A stretch of DNA of 64,000 nucleotides from Pseudarthrobacter sulfonivorans (lineage in GTDB: Bacteria; Actinomycetota; Actinomycetes; Actinomycetales; Micrococcaceae), in NCBI RefSeq assembly GCF_001484605.1, contig NZ_CP013747.1, positions 4,960,001 to 5,024,000 on the forward strand, given 5' to 3'. Below the pieces are notes generated by a model that saw only the letters and a list, made by a program, of their open reading frames with translations, did not search any database and was not told the origin of the DNA. This document shows positions 17,306 to 27,716 of the stretch, piece after piece. Numbering within the stretch: position 1 is the first letter of the stretch; each line of letters begins with the position of its first letter. Both the position numbers and the translations under genes were made by a program.

Positions 17306-18004
17306 TTACCAGGTCGGCAGTATGGGCAGAGGTCCGTCAGCCTCTACGTTATCGGTGACACCGCGGGCCAGCCATTCGAGCAATCCCTCGCGGTCGGACG
17401 TAACTCGCAGGGCGCCGTCGCCGATCACCCACTCGTCTCGTTCCTCGGTCACGAGCGTCATCCCCGGCGCCCCCTGGGCGCGCATGGTGCGCACGGCGGC
17501 TTCCAGGGCGTTGAGCACCGAGTCCGGGTCCGCTTCCTCTACGGTCCATGCGGTGTCGAGGTCGTGGTGGTGCACCACGACCTCCGCGATACGCAACGCC
17601 ACAATGGACGTCGCAGGAATCTGCTTACCGTGCAAGTGCACTTCCTCCGCGGCGATCTCCCCGCCGAGCCGGAGAGCCTCTGCGGCGAAATAGGCGGAGG
17701 ACTGGCGGAGTTTGCCCAGCAGTTCGGGGCGAGGCAGGGCGGCCAGCTCGGCTATCTCCCGGGCGCGGGCTTCCTGCGAGGCATAGAGTTGCTGCTCTTC
17801 GCCGGAGGTTGCCCAGTCGATGAGCTTGACTAATGCGTGGCCGTTCGAAGCGATGTGGGCGATGACATCCGCCCGGGTCCAACCCGTGCACAAGGATGGG
17901 GCGGCCATTTCTTCGTCGGACAGCGACTCTACGGTGGCCATGAACATGTCGGTCTCCCGGCCCAGGCGGGACAGGTCCGAGTGCAGGCGTGCGGGATTGA
18001 TCAT
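17306..18004 (-). CDS. Mycothiol-dependent maleylpyruvate isomerase family protein
   Basis: A 232-residue DinB-superfamily protein. CTGWTRADVIAHIASNGHAL begins the four-helix metal-binding domain, and VVVHHHDLDTAW gives further histidines, a pattern typical of the mycothiol-dependent isomerases. Family members isomerise maleylpyruvate in the gentisate pathway, though many paralogues have unknown substrates. No gentisate dioxygenase gene is nearby. It stands alone between the biotin operon and the dehydrogenase pair. Confidence 0.75.
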   Translation of the reverse strand: MINPARLHSDLSRLGRETDMFMATVESLSDEEMAAPSLCTGWTRADVIAHIASNGHALVKLIDWATSGEEQQLYASQEARAREIAELAALPRPELLGKLRQSSAYFAAEALRLGGEIAAEEVHLHGKQIPATSIVALRIAEVVVHHHDLDTAWTVEEADPDSVLNALEAAVRTMRAQGAPGMTLVTEERDEWVIGDGALRVTSDREGLLEWLARGVTDNVEADGPLPILPTW

Positions 18005-18122
18005 AAATTCACCTTATCCATTGGCCCGGATGCCGGCTGGCAATCCGGGCCAATAATTCATATTGAAATCGTACCGATCCATACCGTTCGTGATGGCTGT
18101 AAGCGGCACGATGGAAACGGAA

Positions 18123-18164
18123 GTGCCCCGCCGATGCACGCTTAACCGTGCATCGGCGGGGCAC
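18123..18164 (-). terminator. Terminator of the benzaldehyde dehydrogenase gene
   Basis: A perfect 18-bp stem (starts GTGCCCCGCC, 6-nt loop) just past the aldehyde dehydrogenase stop. On the minus strand it is followed by TTCCGTTTCC. Confidence 0.8.
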
Positions 18165-18170
18165 GCGGCA

Positions 18171-19646
18171 TTAGAGTCGCTTGACTCCAACCGTGTGGTC
18201 GGTGGTGAATTCAGCAATAGCCCAGTCTCCGTTGAACCGGCCCAACCCGGAGTTGCCCTCGCCACCGAAAGGCACGTGCGATTCGTCATGGACGGGCATC
18301 TCATTGATATGCGTCATTCCGGCCTTGATGCCCAGGCTGAACTGCACGCCGCGATCGAGGTCCTGGGTGAACACGGAACTGGAAAGTCCGAATTCTGTGG
18401 CGTTGGCCAATTCCAGTGCGTGGGCTTCGTTGTTGGCCTTGATGATGCCCACCAACGGTCCAAAGATCTCCTCGCGGGCAATCTCCGTGTCGGGACTGAC
18501 GTCGGCGAACACGTGCGGCGGCACAACCCGGCCTGTGATCTCGCCTTCAAGGACAGTGCGGGCGCCCTCAGCCTTGGCTGTTGCGATTTTCGTTTTCAGC
18601 CCTTCAAGCTGGCTGTCGTTAACCACCGGACCCACCAGGGTCTGCGCAGAAGCGGGGTCGCCGAACGGTACTCCAGAGGCCGCTGCGGTGAAACGCTCCA
18701 CAAATTCATCGTAGAGCGGAGCCTCAACAATGATGCGGTTGACCGCCATGCAGATCTGTCCCTGGTGCAGGAACTTGCCCAACACGGCGGCTTCCACTGC
18801 AGCATCCAGATTGGCATCCGCCAGGACCACCAGGGGCGCGTTCCCGCCGAGTTCCAAGGCAACGTGCTTGAGGTGCTTGCCACCGGCGGCAAGCTTGCCA
18901 ACATTCTTCCCGATCGGCGTCGACCCCGTGAAGGAAATCAAGCCAGGCACGGGATGGGTGACAAAGTCATCGCCGATCTCGGATCCGGCGCCCACCACCA
19001 CGTTTAGCACTCCCGGCGGCAGCCCCGCTTCCTCGAATACCCTCGCGAGGATCAGGCCGCCCGTAACTGGCGTATCACTGGCCGGTTTGATGACCACGGC
19101 ATTGCCCAAGGCGAGGGCCGGGGCCACTGAACGCTCGGACAGGTGGAGCGGAAAATTCCACGGGCTGATGACGCCGACTACGCCGATGGGGCGCCGGTAG
19201 ATCCGCAACTCTTTGCCGGGGGTATTGGACTCGACAATGCGACCGTGGACGCGGGTGGGGAAAGAGGACGCCTCCAGGGTAATGCCGGCGGCCAGGGAGA
19301 CCTCAACCTGGGCCTTGCCCACGGTGGAGCCGGACTCTTTGATGAGCCAGTCAACAATTTCCTCGCGACGCTCCTCCAGGATCTGCGCGGCCCGGAGAAT
19401 TACCTGACGGCGGGCGGCAGGAGGCTGGGCGGCCCACTCCTTTTGCGCCGCTTCGGCAGCCCTATATGCCTCGTCCAGGTCCTGCTTGTTGGCTTGGCGG
19501 ATGGAAGCCAGTACCGAGTCGTCATACGGATTGGTGACTGTCAATGTCTTCTCGGACCTGCCCTCACGCCACGTCCCGCCGATGAACTGCTGGGTGACGG
19601 GCAGGCCGGCAAACGTCGCCGTGATTTCCAAGGTGGTCGTTGTCAT
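18171..19646 (-). CDS. Benzaldehyde dehydrogenase-type aldehyde dehydrogenase
   Basis: A 491-residue NAD(P)-dependent enzyme. The catalytic glutamate is in [11 protein letters not shown] and the cysteine in [25 protein letters not shown] and [15 protein letters not shown] bind the cofactor. The motif set resembles XylC-type benzaldehyde dehydrogenases. AGGAG precedes the ATG. The gene lies 75 bp downstream of the alcohol dehydrogenase on the same strand and a few kb from ben, so it probably oxidises benzaldehyde to benzoate. Confidence 0.87.
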   Translation of the reverse strand: MTTTTLEITATFAGLPVTQQFIGGTWREGRSEKTLTVTNPYDDSVLASIRQANKQDLDEAYRAAEAAQKEWAAQPPAARRQVILRAAQILEERREEIVDWLIKESGSTVGKAQVEVSLAAGITLEASSFPTRVHGRIVESNTPGKELRIYRRPIGVVGVISPWNFPLHLSERSVAPALALGNAVVIKPASDTPVTGGLILARVFEEAGLPPGVLNVVVGAGSEIGDDFVTHPVPGLISFTGSTPIGKNVGKLAAGGKHLKHVALELGGNAPLVVLADANLDAAVEAAVLGKFLHQGQICMAVNRIIVEAPLYDEFVERFTAAASGVPFGDPASAQTLVGPVVNDSQLEGLKTKIATAKAEGARTVLEGEITGRVVPPHVFADVSPDTEIAREEIFGPLVGIIKANNEAHALELANATEFGLSSSVFTQDLDRGVQFSLGIKAGMTHINEMPVHDESHVPFGGEGNSGLGRFNGDWAIAEFTTDHTVGVKRL

Positions 19647-19721
19647 GGTTTGTGCTCCTGGGAGGTTTTGTGGGTGGGGAGAAATGGAATCGGGGCGGCC
19701 CTGGTATTGCTCGGCCGCTGG

Positions 19722-20822
19722 TCAGAAGACCAGGACAGGCTTGATGACTTCGCCGGATTCGGAAGCGTCGAATGCGTCGTTGATGTCGGCAAACGCAAAC
19801 GTTTTGGTCAACTTCTCCAGCGGAAACTTTCCTTGTTGCCAAAGTCGGATGAGCTGGGGAATGAACACCTGGGGCACGGAATCTCCTTCGATAATGGTGC
19901 GGAAGTGCCATCCTTTGAGTAGCGAACTGCCAATTTCGAAGGACACCTCTGTTCCCGGGGCCGGAGCCCCGACGAGGGCCACCGTTCCACCGGTCCCCAG
20001 GATGTCGGCAGCCTGGCGCAGGACGGCAGGAATACCCGTTGTGTCCAGGGCATAGTCGACGCCGCGCTCACCGGTTATCTGGGCTATCTCTGCTGCCACG
20101 TCCGTGGAGCGGCTGTTGATAGCGTGCGTGGCCCCCAGCTCCTTTGCAGTGGCCAACCGGGACTCAACGATGTCAACCGCAACAATTGTTGTCGCACCAA
20201 CAGCGGCGGCGGCCATGAGGGCTGCGCAGCCAACCGCGCCAGTTCCGAAGACAACAATGCTGGAACCCGGGCATACGTCCAAAGAGTTGATGACTGCACC
20301 GGCCCCTGTCTGTAGGCCGCAACCGAGGGGGCCGAGTAACTCCAGCGGAAGGTTCCCGTCCACCTTTACGACGCTTCGGACAGCCACGTTCACGTGCGTC
20401 GCGAAAGACGATTGACCGAAAAAGTGCGAGGAGACTGCGGAGTTTCCATCGTTCAAGGCTGTGGAACCGTCGGGACGGGTACCGGAAAAATTGCGGCCGA
20501 AGAATTCGCTGCAGTACGCGGGTCGTCCTGTCAGGCACTGCCCGCATATTCCACAGGAACTGGCGGAAAGTACCACAGAGTCTCCGACGGCGACAGAGGT
20601 CACCAAAGAACCGACCGCCTCCACTACGCCTGCCCCTTCGTGCCCGAGAACCGCCGGCAACGGAGTGGGGTAGACCTGGTCGCGGACGATCGCGTCGGTG
20701 TGACAGACGCCGGTTGCGACGAGCTTCACCCTGACCTCGTCGGGGCGGGGCTCATCCAGTGAGAGTTGGACGATCTCGAAAGGAACTTTAGGTGCGGTAG
20801 CGAGGGCAGCAGTGACCTTCAT
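19722..20822 (-). CDS. Zinc-dependent aryl (benzyl) alcohol dehydrogenase
   Basis: A 366-residue medium-chain dehydrogenase. Catalytic zinc ligands lie in GVCHTDAIVRD and GHEGAGVVE, the structural zinc site is CGICGQCLTGRPAYC, and the NAD fold is GTGAVGCAALM. It matches the XylB/aryl-alcohol dehydrogenase group. GAGGAG precedes the ATG. Paired with the aldehyde dehydrogenase, it would take benzyl alcohol to benzaldehyde. It is divergent from the AraC regulator. Confidence 0.87.
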   Translation of the reverse strand: MKVTAALATAPKVPFEIVQLSLDEPRPDEVRVKLVATGVCHTDAIVRDQVYPTPLPAVLGHEGAGVVEAVGSLVTSVAVGDSVVLSASSCGICGQCLTGRPAYCSEFFGRNFSGTRPDGSTALNDGNSAVSSHFFGQSSFATHVNVAVRSVVKVDGNLPLELLGPLGCGLQTGAGAVINSLDVCPGSSIVVFGTGAVGCAALMAAAAVGATTIVAVDIVESRLATAKELGATHAINSRSTDVAAEIAQITGERGVDYALDTTGIPAVLRQAADILGTGGTVALVGAPAPGTEVSFEIGSSLLKGWHFRTIIEGDSVPQVFIPQLIRLWQQGKFPLEKLTKTFAFADINDAFDASESGEVIKPVLVF

Positions 20823-21093
20823 TGGAATGGCTCCTCAGGAGTAAGACTTGGAGTAAGCGGTAATTGAAACGTTCAGCGCACGGTATTCGTTAGACGGTAG
20901 TCAGCGGCTTTCGGGGCCAAGGACCCGACGTTGGGCCTTGCAGCCGTCAAGCGTCTATGGTTGCCGCGAACAGTCCGTGCGTCCGGTTCGATGCCTATAC
21001 TGTGACACGGAGCACAACGGGCGGGGTTGTCCATAGGCGACATCGAGGTTGTCGATTGACGCCATCCGCGCCGCACACAAGGAGGTGCCGTGC

Positions 21094-22044
21094 ATGACGG
21101 TGGGTTCGATAGCTGACGCGTGGTATCACGACATGGAGTCAACGTTCGGCGGGCTTGAGGTAGTGGCTCTGGGCAGTTCCGCTGGGCAGGCCTCCGGTGC
21201 ACTGGCGGCCAAGGAACTCGGCCCCGTCGGAATATATGGAATCTCGGGCACCCCGCAGCAACTCGTACGATCACCCCATGCAGTACGCCAGTCGCCGACG
21301 GATGTACTCAAGGTGTGCGCGATGCGCCGCGGGCGCTGCATCATCGAACAATCCGGACACGAGCTGACGGTCGCACCCGGGGAATTTGGCCTTTACGACA
21401 CAGCGGTTCCCTACCGGCTCACCTTCCAAGGCGCATGGCAATGCGAGGTCATGACGGCGCCTTCAACGTCCCTGGGCGCGCCACGTGCGGCCGTTGACGA
21501 AGCGCGGTCGCACCCCTGGTCGGCCACAACCGGGGCCGGGACGGTGCTGGCGCAGTTCATCAGCGCCTGCACGTCCATGACTGTGCCCGCATCGGTAGCG
21601 AGGAACCACTTGGCCACGGCCGGTGAAGCACTGCTGGCCAGCGTAGTCCTGCAGGATTATGAGCCCGGCTCCGAGGACATGGCTGAGTTCCTGCGGCGTG
21701 AAATCGAGTCTTATGTCGATCGAAACCTGCAGGACCCGCACCTGGGCCTGAAGCAGATCGCATCCTCGCACCACGTCTCCGTGCGAACGGTTCAGCGGCT
21801 GTTCGTAGGAAGCGGTATGGGGCTGACCGGGCTGATCCGGAAGCGACGCTTGCAGGCCGTCCGTCGTGACCTTGCTGCTCACCGCACTGCCCACCCGACC
21901 ATCGCCGAAGTAGCGGCTAGATGGTGCATCCATGACGCCCAGTGGCTCGCCAAGGCTTTCAAGTCCGAGTTTGGCATGGCGCCGTCGGAGTTCCGGAGAT
22001 CCTCTGCAGCGGAAACCCTCACCACTCACGCATCCGCGCTGTAG
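21094..22044 (+). CDS. AraC family transcriptional regulator
   Basis: A 316-residue activator. The start is set at ATG 21094 because AAGGAGGT lies 7 nt upstream; an earlier TTG is less likely. The N-terminal half is a ligand-binding domain of the AraC-binding-like type, and the C-terminal double helix-turn-helix runs from about residue 205 (LQDPHLGLKQIASSHHVSVR to FKSEFGMAPSEFRR). It is divergent from the alcohol/aldehyde dehydrogenase pair, so it likely activates them in response to an aromatic alcohol or aldehyde, as XylS/BenR-type proteins do. Confidence 0.87.
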   Translation: MTVGSIADAWYHDMESTFGGLEVVALGSSAGQASGALAAKELGPVGIYGISGTPQQLVRSPHAVRQSPTDVLKVCAMRRGRCIIEQSGHELTVAPGEFGLYDTAVPYRLTFQGAWQCEVMTAPSTSLGAPRAAVDEARSHPWSATTGAGTVLAQFISACTSMTVPASVARNHLATAGEALLASVVLQDYEPGSEDMAEFLRREIESYVDRNLQDPHLGLKQIASSHHVSVRTVQRLFVGSGMGLTGLIRKRRLQAVRRDLAAHRTAHPTIAEVAARWCIHDAQWLAKAFKSEFGMAPSEFRRSSAAETLTTHASAL

Positions 22045-22257
22045 GCGCATTCCTTTACGGCACTAGCTGCTACTTTTTCCAAGATACGCCTAGCCGCTTC
22101 TGATTGATATCTGAAAGGTATGGATCGCACCCCGGCCTAACCCCGGGTATTTACCTCATATGGCGGGCGTCACACCTCTGCGACACTGGACCAAGCCAAG
22201 GGACACAGGTTCACCCCCACGGCACTCCATCCATGCTCCGTCAGAGAGGACAGGCAT

Positions 22258-23652
22258 ATGGCTACGCTCCACACCGTCATCGCCGAAGACTCGCGCAAAG
22301 AGGCGCGCACCGCAAACTGGGTGGCCTTCGTCATCTGCACCGCACTTTTATTCGATGGCTACGACCTTGTCGTATACGGCACCGTCCTGCCGGGACTGCT
22401 CGCCGACTCGAGCCAGATTGGCGCCTTCGATGCCGCCGCTGCTGGCCTCTTGGGCTCGTGGGCGCTGGTTGGTGTGCTGGTCGGGTCGCTGGTCTGCGGG
22501 GCGGTCGGCGACTTCTTCGGCCGCCGCCGACTCATGCTCCTGGGTATCGCCTGGTTCTCGGTGGGGATGTTCGTCACGGCGCTGACCACAACCGTGGCGT
22601 CCTTCGGGGCTATGCGTTTCATCACGGGGGTGGGTCTCGGCGTCGTCATCGCCACCGCAGGCGCCACCATGGCAGAGTTCGCGCCAGCCGGCCGGCGACA
22701 GTTCTACAACGCGATCGTCTACTCTGGTGTCCCCGCTGGCGGCGTGTTCGCCTCCGTCATGGGCATTTTGCTCCTCAATGACATTGGATGGCGCGGACTG
22801 TTCATGATCGGCGCCCTTCCCCTCGTCCTACTCCTGCCCATCGCCTGGTTCAAGCTTCCGGAGTCCCCCCGATGGCTGCTGGCCCGCGGCCGCGAGGATG
22901 AGGCCCTGGCTGCTTCGCAGCGGACCGGCGTTCCGCTCATTGAAGAACAGGTCATTCGGCAGATTGGCGCAGCCCCGCAGACGACTGGCTTCGCGGCCGT
23001 GTTTTCCAAGCAATTCGCGGTGGCTTCCGTACTTCTGGGCTTAATGTCCTTCTCCGGCCTGCTGCTGACCTACGGCTTGAACACGTGGCTGCCGAAAATC
23101 ATGGAGGGATACGGCTACGGGCGGACATACGCACTGTTCTTCCCATTGGCGTTGAACCTCGGCGCCGTGGCGGGAGGTTTGCTTCTCTCGCGCTTCGCTG
23201 ACAAGGCCGGTCCCCAGCGGGTCATAGCCAGCACCTTCGTGCTGGCCACGATCACCCTGGTGCTGATGACGTTCGGCTTCCCCCTGCCGATGTTGTTCCT
23301 GTGCATCGCCATCGCCGGGGTGGGCACCCTCGGCACCCAGGTGCTGGTTTACGGTTTCCAGTCCAACTACTTCACCACTAACGCCCGGGCGGCCGGTGTG
23401 GCTTGGTGTGCCAGCGTGGGCCGCCTGGGCGGCATTCTCGGACCAATCATCGGCGGCTGGCTGGCGGCGGCGGGAATCGGCGGAGCCACCGCGTTTTACA
23501 TCTACGGCGGCGTCGCCCTGCTGGGTGCAAGTGTCACGGTCTTGGTCCCCCGTCAGCGCAAGCTGGAAGAAGCCGAGCACAGGGCCGAGGAAATCGTTGA
23601 GCACTCCGTGGAAGAGGACCTCAGCATCGCCACTCCCCCGGCGCGCCTTTGA
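22258..23652 (+). CDS. benK: Aromatic acid:H+ symporter, MFS (BenK/PcaK-like)
   Basis: A 464-residue twelve-helix transporter of the AAHS family. FDGYDLVVYGTVLPGLL in helix 1, with its DGYD signature, and GDFFGRRRLMLLG between helices 2 and 3 are family hallmarks. The C-terminal tail is acidic. It sits 5 kb from benD and 8.6 kb from benA. A hairpin terminator follows at 23700. Confidence 0.85.
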   Translation: MATLHTVIAEDSRKEARTANWVAFVICTALLFDGYDLVVYGTVLPGLLADSSQIGAFDAAAAGLLGSWALVGVLVGSLVCGAVGDFFGRRRLMLLGIAWFSVGMFVTALTTTVASFGAMRFITGVGLGVVIATAGATMAEFAPAGRRQFYNAIVYSGVPAGGVFASVMGILLLNDIGWRGLFMIGALPLVLLLPIAWFKLPESPRWLLARGREDEALAASQRTGVPLIEEQVIRQIGAAPQTTGFAAVFSKQFAVASVLLGLMSFSGLLLTYGLNTWLPKIMEGYGYGRTYALFFPLALNLGAVAGGLLLSRFADKAGPQRVIASTFVLATITLVLMTFGFPLPMLFLCIAIAGVGTLGTQVLVYGFQSNYFTTNARAAGVAWCASVGRLGGILGPIIGGWLAAAGIGGATAFYIYGGVALLGASVTVLVPRQRKLEEAEHRAEEIVEHSVEEDLSIATPPARL

Positions 23653-23699
23653 CCCAGCGCATCCGGCCGCTGCCTTGAATGAGCCGGGATCTAGTGAGA

Positions 23700-23726
23700 G
23701 GGTGCCCAGGCCAGACCTGGGCACCC
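23700..23726 (+). terminator. Hairpin terminator after the MFS gene
   Basis: An 11-bp perfect GC-rich stem (GGGTGCCCAGG) with a 5-nt loop, 48 bp past the transporter stop; no clear T-run. Confidence 0.65.
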
Positions 23727-23872
23727 GGCCCGCCGCAGGCGGCCAGTAAGCCAAGCCAAGCCCTGCCATTATGTCTGACGCAGACAAGAGTGGTGGGCTT
23801 TATACTTGATTTCTGAATCAATGCGGTTTTTGGCGCCTGACGGAGGCGCCACACGGAGGGACGGCACAACCA

Positions 23873-24784
23873 ATGGAGATCAGACAGCTCAACTACTTTA
23901 TTGCCGTTGCCGAGGAGCGCCATTTCGGCCGTGCCGCCAAACGCCTGCATATGGCCCAGCCACCTTTGTCCCAGCAAATCCGGCAGCTGGAAGAGCAACT
24001 GGGTGTGCGCCTGCTGAACCGCACCACGCGCAGGGTGGAACTCACGGCCGCCGGGCAGGCGCTGCTGGACCGGGGCCGGCAGATCGTCAATGCGGTCGGA
24101 ACACTCCGGGCTGACGTGTATCAGGTCGGGCAAGGCGCATCCGGTGTTCTGCGCGTGGGCTTCTCCGGCTCAGCAACCTACGGTGTGATGCCACCGATCG
24201 TTCGACTTGCCAAGCAGGTACTCCCTGGGCTGTCGCTGAATCTGCATGGCGAGATGCTCACCCCGGCCATGGAGGCCGGCCTGCGGGATGGCACCTTGGA
24301 TGCGGCCCTGTTGCGGCCGCCCATCGCCTCCCAGGAGATCGATTACCGCATCGTGACGCGAGAGGCGCTCATCGTGGCGTTGCCGTCCTTCAGCGCCCTG
24401 GCTATGGACCGGCCGGTGGCCGTGCACGAACTCCAGGACCAGGAATTTATCTCCTACCCGCCGGAGTCGGTGCTTTACCGGACCACCGCAGGTCTTTGCC
24501 GCGAGGCAGGTTTCCAGCCACGCATCACCCAAGTCATCAGTGAGACGTCCACGATGCTCTCGTTTGTGGCTGCCGGTAGTGGAGTTGCCATCCTTCCGGC
24601 GAGCGTCCGTGCCCTGCAGCTTGAGGGCGTCGTTTACCGCGATATCGAACAGGCCCCCGAGGTGGAGCTGGCCGTGGCCTGGCGGCGTGAGGACCGGTCA
24701 TCACTGCTCCAAAGCTTCCTGGATGTCGTGGGCACCGCGACCAAAGACCTGCCCAACCGCACTCCCAGTCCTCCAGGATCCTGA
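23873..24784 (+). CDS. LysR family regulator (CatR/BenM-like)
   Basis: A 303-residue LysR protein with the N-terminal winged helix EIRQLNYFIAVAEERHFGRA and QPPLSQQIRQLEEQLG, and a periplasmic-binding-type effector domain after residue 90. The sequence style resembles CatR/BenM/CatM regulators of catechol and benzoate genes, which sense muconate or benzoate. It converges with the large LuxR-type regulator gene (39 bp between stops). Its target is inferred from location only. Confidence 0.85.
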   Translation: MEIRQLNYFIAVAEERHFGRAAKRLHMAQPPLSQQIRQLEEQLGVRLLNRTTRRVELTAAGQALLDRGRQIVNAVGTLRADVYQVGQGASGVLRVGFSGSATYGVMPPIVRLAKQVLPGLSLNLHGEMLTPAMEAGLRDGTLDAALLRPPIASQEIDYRIVTREALIVALPSFSALAMDRPVAVHELQDQEFISYPPESVLYRTTAGLCREAGFQPRITQVISETSTMLSFVAAGSGVAILPASVRALQLEGVVYRDIEQAPEVELAVAWRREDRSSLLQSFLDVVGTATKDLPNRTPSPPGS

Positions 24785-24823
24785 TACGGGGCGGGACCGG
24801 TTCGACGCCAGATGGCCCGCGCT

Positions 24824-27655
24824 TCAGTCCGTGGGGCGGAAACGTGCGGCCAGTTCGCTGCGGGAGCGAATCCCGAACTTCCCATAGATGCGGGTCAGGT
24901 GGTACTGGACAGTCTTGTCGGCCAGGAACAGTGCACGGGCAGCCTCTTTGTTGGTAGCCCCGGCCGCCACGAGTTCCGCCACTGACTGCTCCTGGGCCGT
25001 GAGCTGGACCTGCGGTCCAGTCACGGCAACGAGCACGGCGTCAGATGGATCGGGCATGTTGCCCACGTCAAGGCCGGTCGCCTTCAGCTCCCGATCGCAT
25101 CTGGCGACGTATGTCGCAGCACCCAGGGAATCATAAAGATCCCTGGCTACGCGCAGCACGGAGGACGCCAAGCGCCTTTTTCCGGCGCGTCGCATGCTTT
25201 GCCCGAAGGCAAAGCTCACCCGGGCCCGCAAATATGGCCGGTTGAGCCCTCGCAGATGCCCCAGCGCCGTCTCGAAATGCTCCCGGGCTATGTCTGGATC
25301 CCCCTGCGCGGCAACGAGCCGGCCCCGCGCCCACGCCATTCTTGCCAGATCTGACGGCACGGCCCGCTCCCGCGGCACTTGCTCGAAGGCGGTAAGGAAA
25401 GCGTCGGCCGTATCCAACTGGTCGGTCATGACCAAGGCGTTGACGTAAGAGTCCTGCCAGGGCCAAAACGACACCCTGTTCTCTGTCCAGGGGTCCAACT
25501 CCGTCAGCGGCTGCAGCACAGCCAATGCGCTTTCGTAGTCCGCCCGTGCCTCATGGAAGCGTGCCCGGGCCAGGCTGGCAGGAACCTGCATGGCGCGATA
25601 GGTGCCCGGCTGCACCGCCGCTTGGGAGACGTAGTACCGTGCACGGTCCCAATCCCCACGCATGGACCACAGTTCGGCGGCGGTCCAATACAGTAAGGGG
25701 CGGATCAGCGGCATCCGGGAGGTCTCGAGCCGCACCGAGGCGCGTGCAACCGTGGCTGCGGCCGCGTCCCAGTTGCCGAGCACAAGTTGGGTGCGGGCCA
25801 ACCACGCCTCTGCCCACAGCGAGATCCGCAACGAGCCACCGCGGAACTCAGTCGGGGCAGCGGCTTCGAAATTTACAAGCGCTGTCTCTGCGTCATCCAG
25901 CCGCAGGGCCAGCCATCCGGCTCCCATCTGCACGCGTTGCTTTTGCGCGTTTTCGGAAGCATGTTCGAAAGCCTGCCGATAGGAGGCCTCGGCTTCAGCC
26001 AGCCTGCCTTGGGCGTAAAGTCCCAGCCCATAAATGGCTTCGGATTCGATGTGTGCCGGGGTACCCGCCGTTGTCAGTGACATGGCTTGCTCCGCCCAAC
26101 GGGTGATGACAGGGCCATCCCAGGAGGCCACCCCGTGCAGGACCAGGCGTTGGGCCACTTGGGCGGCGGCGGTGGGGTCCTGTTGCGGGTTGCTTGTTCG
26201 CCAGGCCATTTCCAATTGGGTTTGGGCGCTGTGGTTCTGTCCAGACGCAGTGGAGAGGTAGCCAAGAACGGAGGAACGCAGTGGCGAGGGTGCCATGGCG
26301 TCGACGGCGGCGGCCCACATTTGGGCCTGGGCGATGTTGCCGGACCCCACGAGGGCATCTACTGCTCTCAGCTGGCGATCGTTGCCGACCCGGATGTCAC
26401 CGGAGAGCCTGGACGCCGAAAAAAGTGCGGTCGAGACATCGTGCCAGGCACCTACGAGGGCCTGTTGCCGGGCGTACTCCTCAAGCGCCGAGGCCAAGGC
26501 CTCGTCTGGTCCCGGGGTAGCCGACACCCGGTGACCCAGGCGGTCGCCCTCATTCTGCACCGAGTCCGCAGCCCTGCGGTGCAGGCGCATGCGCTGGCTG
26601 GGTGCAATTTGCTCGTAGACGGACTCGGTCGTTCCCGTTTCGAAGAATGTCACCAGCGAGTGGGCCTGGTCCACTGAGAGGCCCAGCAGTCCGGCACGGT
26701 GGCCCTCGTCGAGGGCATCCATCACGTATTCGACCCCGCTGACACGGGCAACCTCAGCCACCCCGGCATTGCGGCCGAGCACGGACGTGGCCTCAGCCAC
26801 AGCTACCAGGTCGGGGGACGCGGCAGCGAGGAGGCTACGCACCTGGGCCCGCACGCGTGAACTCGGAGGCAAGGACGAGAACCATGTCTGCCAGGTTTCC
26901 GGTGGAAGCTCGCCCAGAAGTTCGACAACCGGCTGCGGCCATCCCCCGGTATGCCGCACGATCTCGTGGGCGGCCGTCGCGTTCAGGTCGATGCGAAACC
27001 ACCGTCGTGCGAGCTCCTGGACCCGCTGCGGTGAGAGCGGATCCAGTGGAAGACGGGAAACCTGGTGCCCGGTGAGGAAGGCCAACACGCCGCCTGGCAC
27101 CAGCCGGGCCTGAGCGGGATCTAGGGTGACCACGAACAGGACTCTTTTGCTGCGCAGCCGGCGCATGACGAAGACGAGGACGTGGAGAGTTTCTGCGTCC
27201 AGATGCTGAACGTCATCAACGGCAACCACCACGCTCCCGTGCAATTGAAGCCCGTCGAGGTGTGCACCAAGAGTGGACGCATAGTTGGCGGCCTGGGAGG
27301 GGTTGAGTATGCCGCCCAGGTCCGCGGAACGGCCGTTTCCTCTGCCAGGGTCCTTCGCCGAGCGCAGCGGCGGGGTGACCATGAGCTGGGAGTAGCCGGC
27401 GAGCGGGAGCTGCGCTTCCCATTCATCGCCCGTGGCGGACAGCACCCGCACGCCACGCGCGACGCCCCGGCAGTGCTCCAGGAATAGGTCCAGCACCGCC
27501 GTCTTCCCGGATCCCCGGGGGCCGCTGAGTACCACCGTACGCACGTTGCCTTTACGCACAGTGCGCAGCGTCTCCAGTAACTCCTCGAAGACCTCGGCAT
27601 GGCCGAGCAGCGCCAGGTTCTCCTCGGGGTTGCCGTGGTGGTGGCCCGGAATCAT
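24824..27655 (-). CDS. LAL-type (LuxR) ATPase regulator downstream of benD
   Basis: A 943-residue regulator taken from ATG 27655 (MIPGHHHGNPEENLALLGHA), since the upstream in-frame start at 27763 would overlap benD. AAA/STAND part: P-loop SGPRGSGKTAVLDLF, Walker B VVVAVDDVQHLD. The middle is TPR-like helical repeats. C-terminal LuxR helix-turn-helix: LTAQEQSVAELVAAGATNKE and LFLADKTVQYHLTRIYGKFG. In Corynebacterium a LuxR-type protein beside benABCD activates those genes, so this is the likely ben activator. It is 61 bp downstream of benD on the same strand. Confidence 0.88.
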   Translation of the reverse strand: MIPGHHHGNPEENLALLGHAEVFEELLETLRTVRKGNVRTVVLSGPRGSGKTAVLDLFLEHCRGVARGVRVLSATGDEWEAQLPLAGYSQLMVTPPLRSAKDPGRGNGRSADLGGILNPSQAANYASTLGAHLDGLQLHGSVVVAVDDVQHLDAETLHVLVFVMRRLRSKRVLFVVTLDPAQARLVPGGVLAFLTGHQVSRLPLDPLSPQRVQELARRWFRIDLNATAAHEIVRHTGGWPQPVVELLGELPPETWQTWFSSLPPSSRVRAQVRSLLAAASPDLVAVAEATSVLGRNAGVAEVARVSGVEYVMDALDEGHRAGLLGLSVDQAHSLVTFFETGTTESVYEQIAPSQRMRLHRRAADSVQNEGDRLGHRVSATPGPDEALASALEEYARQQALVGAWHDVSTALFSASRLSGDIRVGNDRQLRAVDALVGSGNIAQAQMWAAAVDAMAPSPLRSSVLGYLSTASGQNHSAQTQLEMAWRTSNPQQDPTAAAQVAQRLVLHGVASWDGPVITRWAEQAMSLTTAGTPAHIESEAIYGLGLYAQGRLAEAEASYRQAFEHASENAQKQRVQMGAGWLALRLDDAETALVNFEAAAPTEFRGGSLRISLWAEAWLARTQLVLGNWDAAAATVARASVRLETSRMPLIRPLLYWTAAELWSMRGDWDRARYYVSQAAVQPGTYRAMQVPASLARARFHEARADYESALAVLQPLTELDPWTENRVSFWPWQDSYVNALVMTDQLDTADAFLTAFEQVPRERAVPSDLARMAWARGRLVAAQGDPDIAREHFETALGHLRGLNRPYLRARVSFAFGQSMRRAGKRRLASSVLRVARDLYDSLGAATYVARCDRELKATGLDVGNMPDPSDAVLVAVTGPQVQLTAQEQSVAELVAAGATNKEAARALFLADKTVQYHLTRIYGKFGIRSRSELAARFRPTD

Positions 27656-27716
27656 GCTGGCAAGCTTACTCGACCGCGCGTCGTGGCCACGCCAGCGGGT
27701 TTCAGTCACAGCGGGC

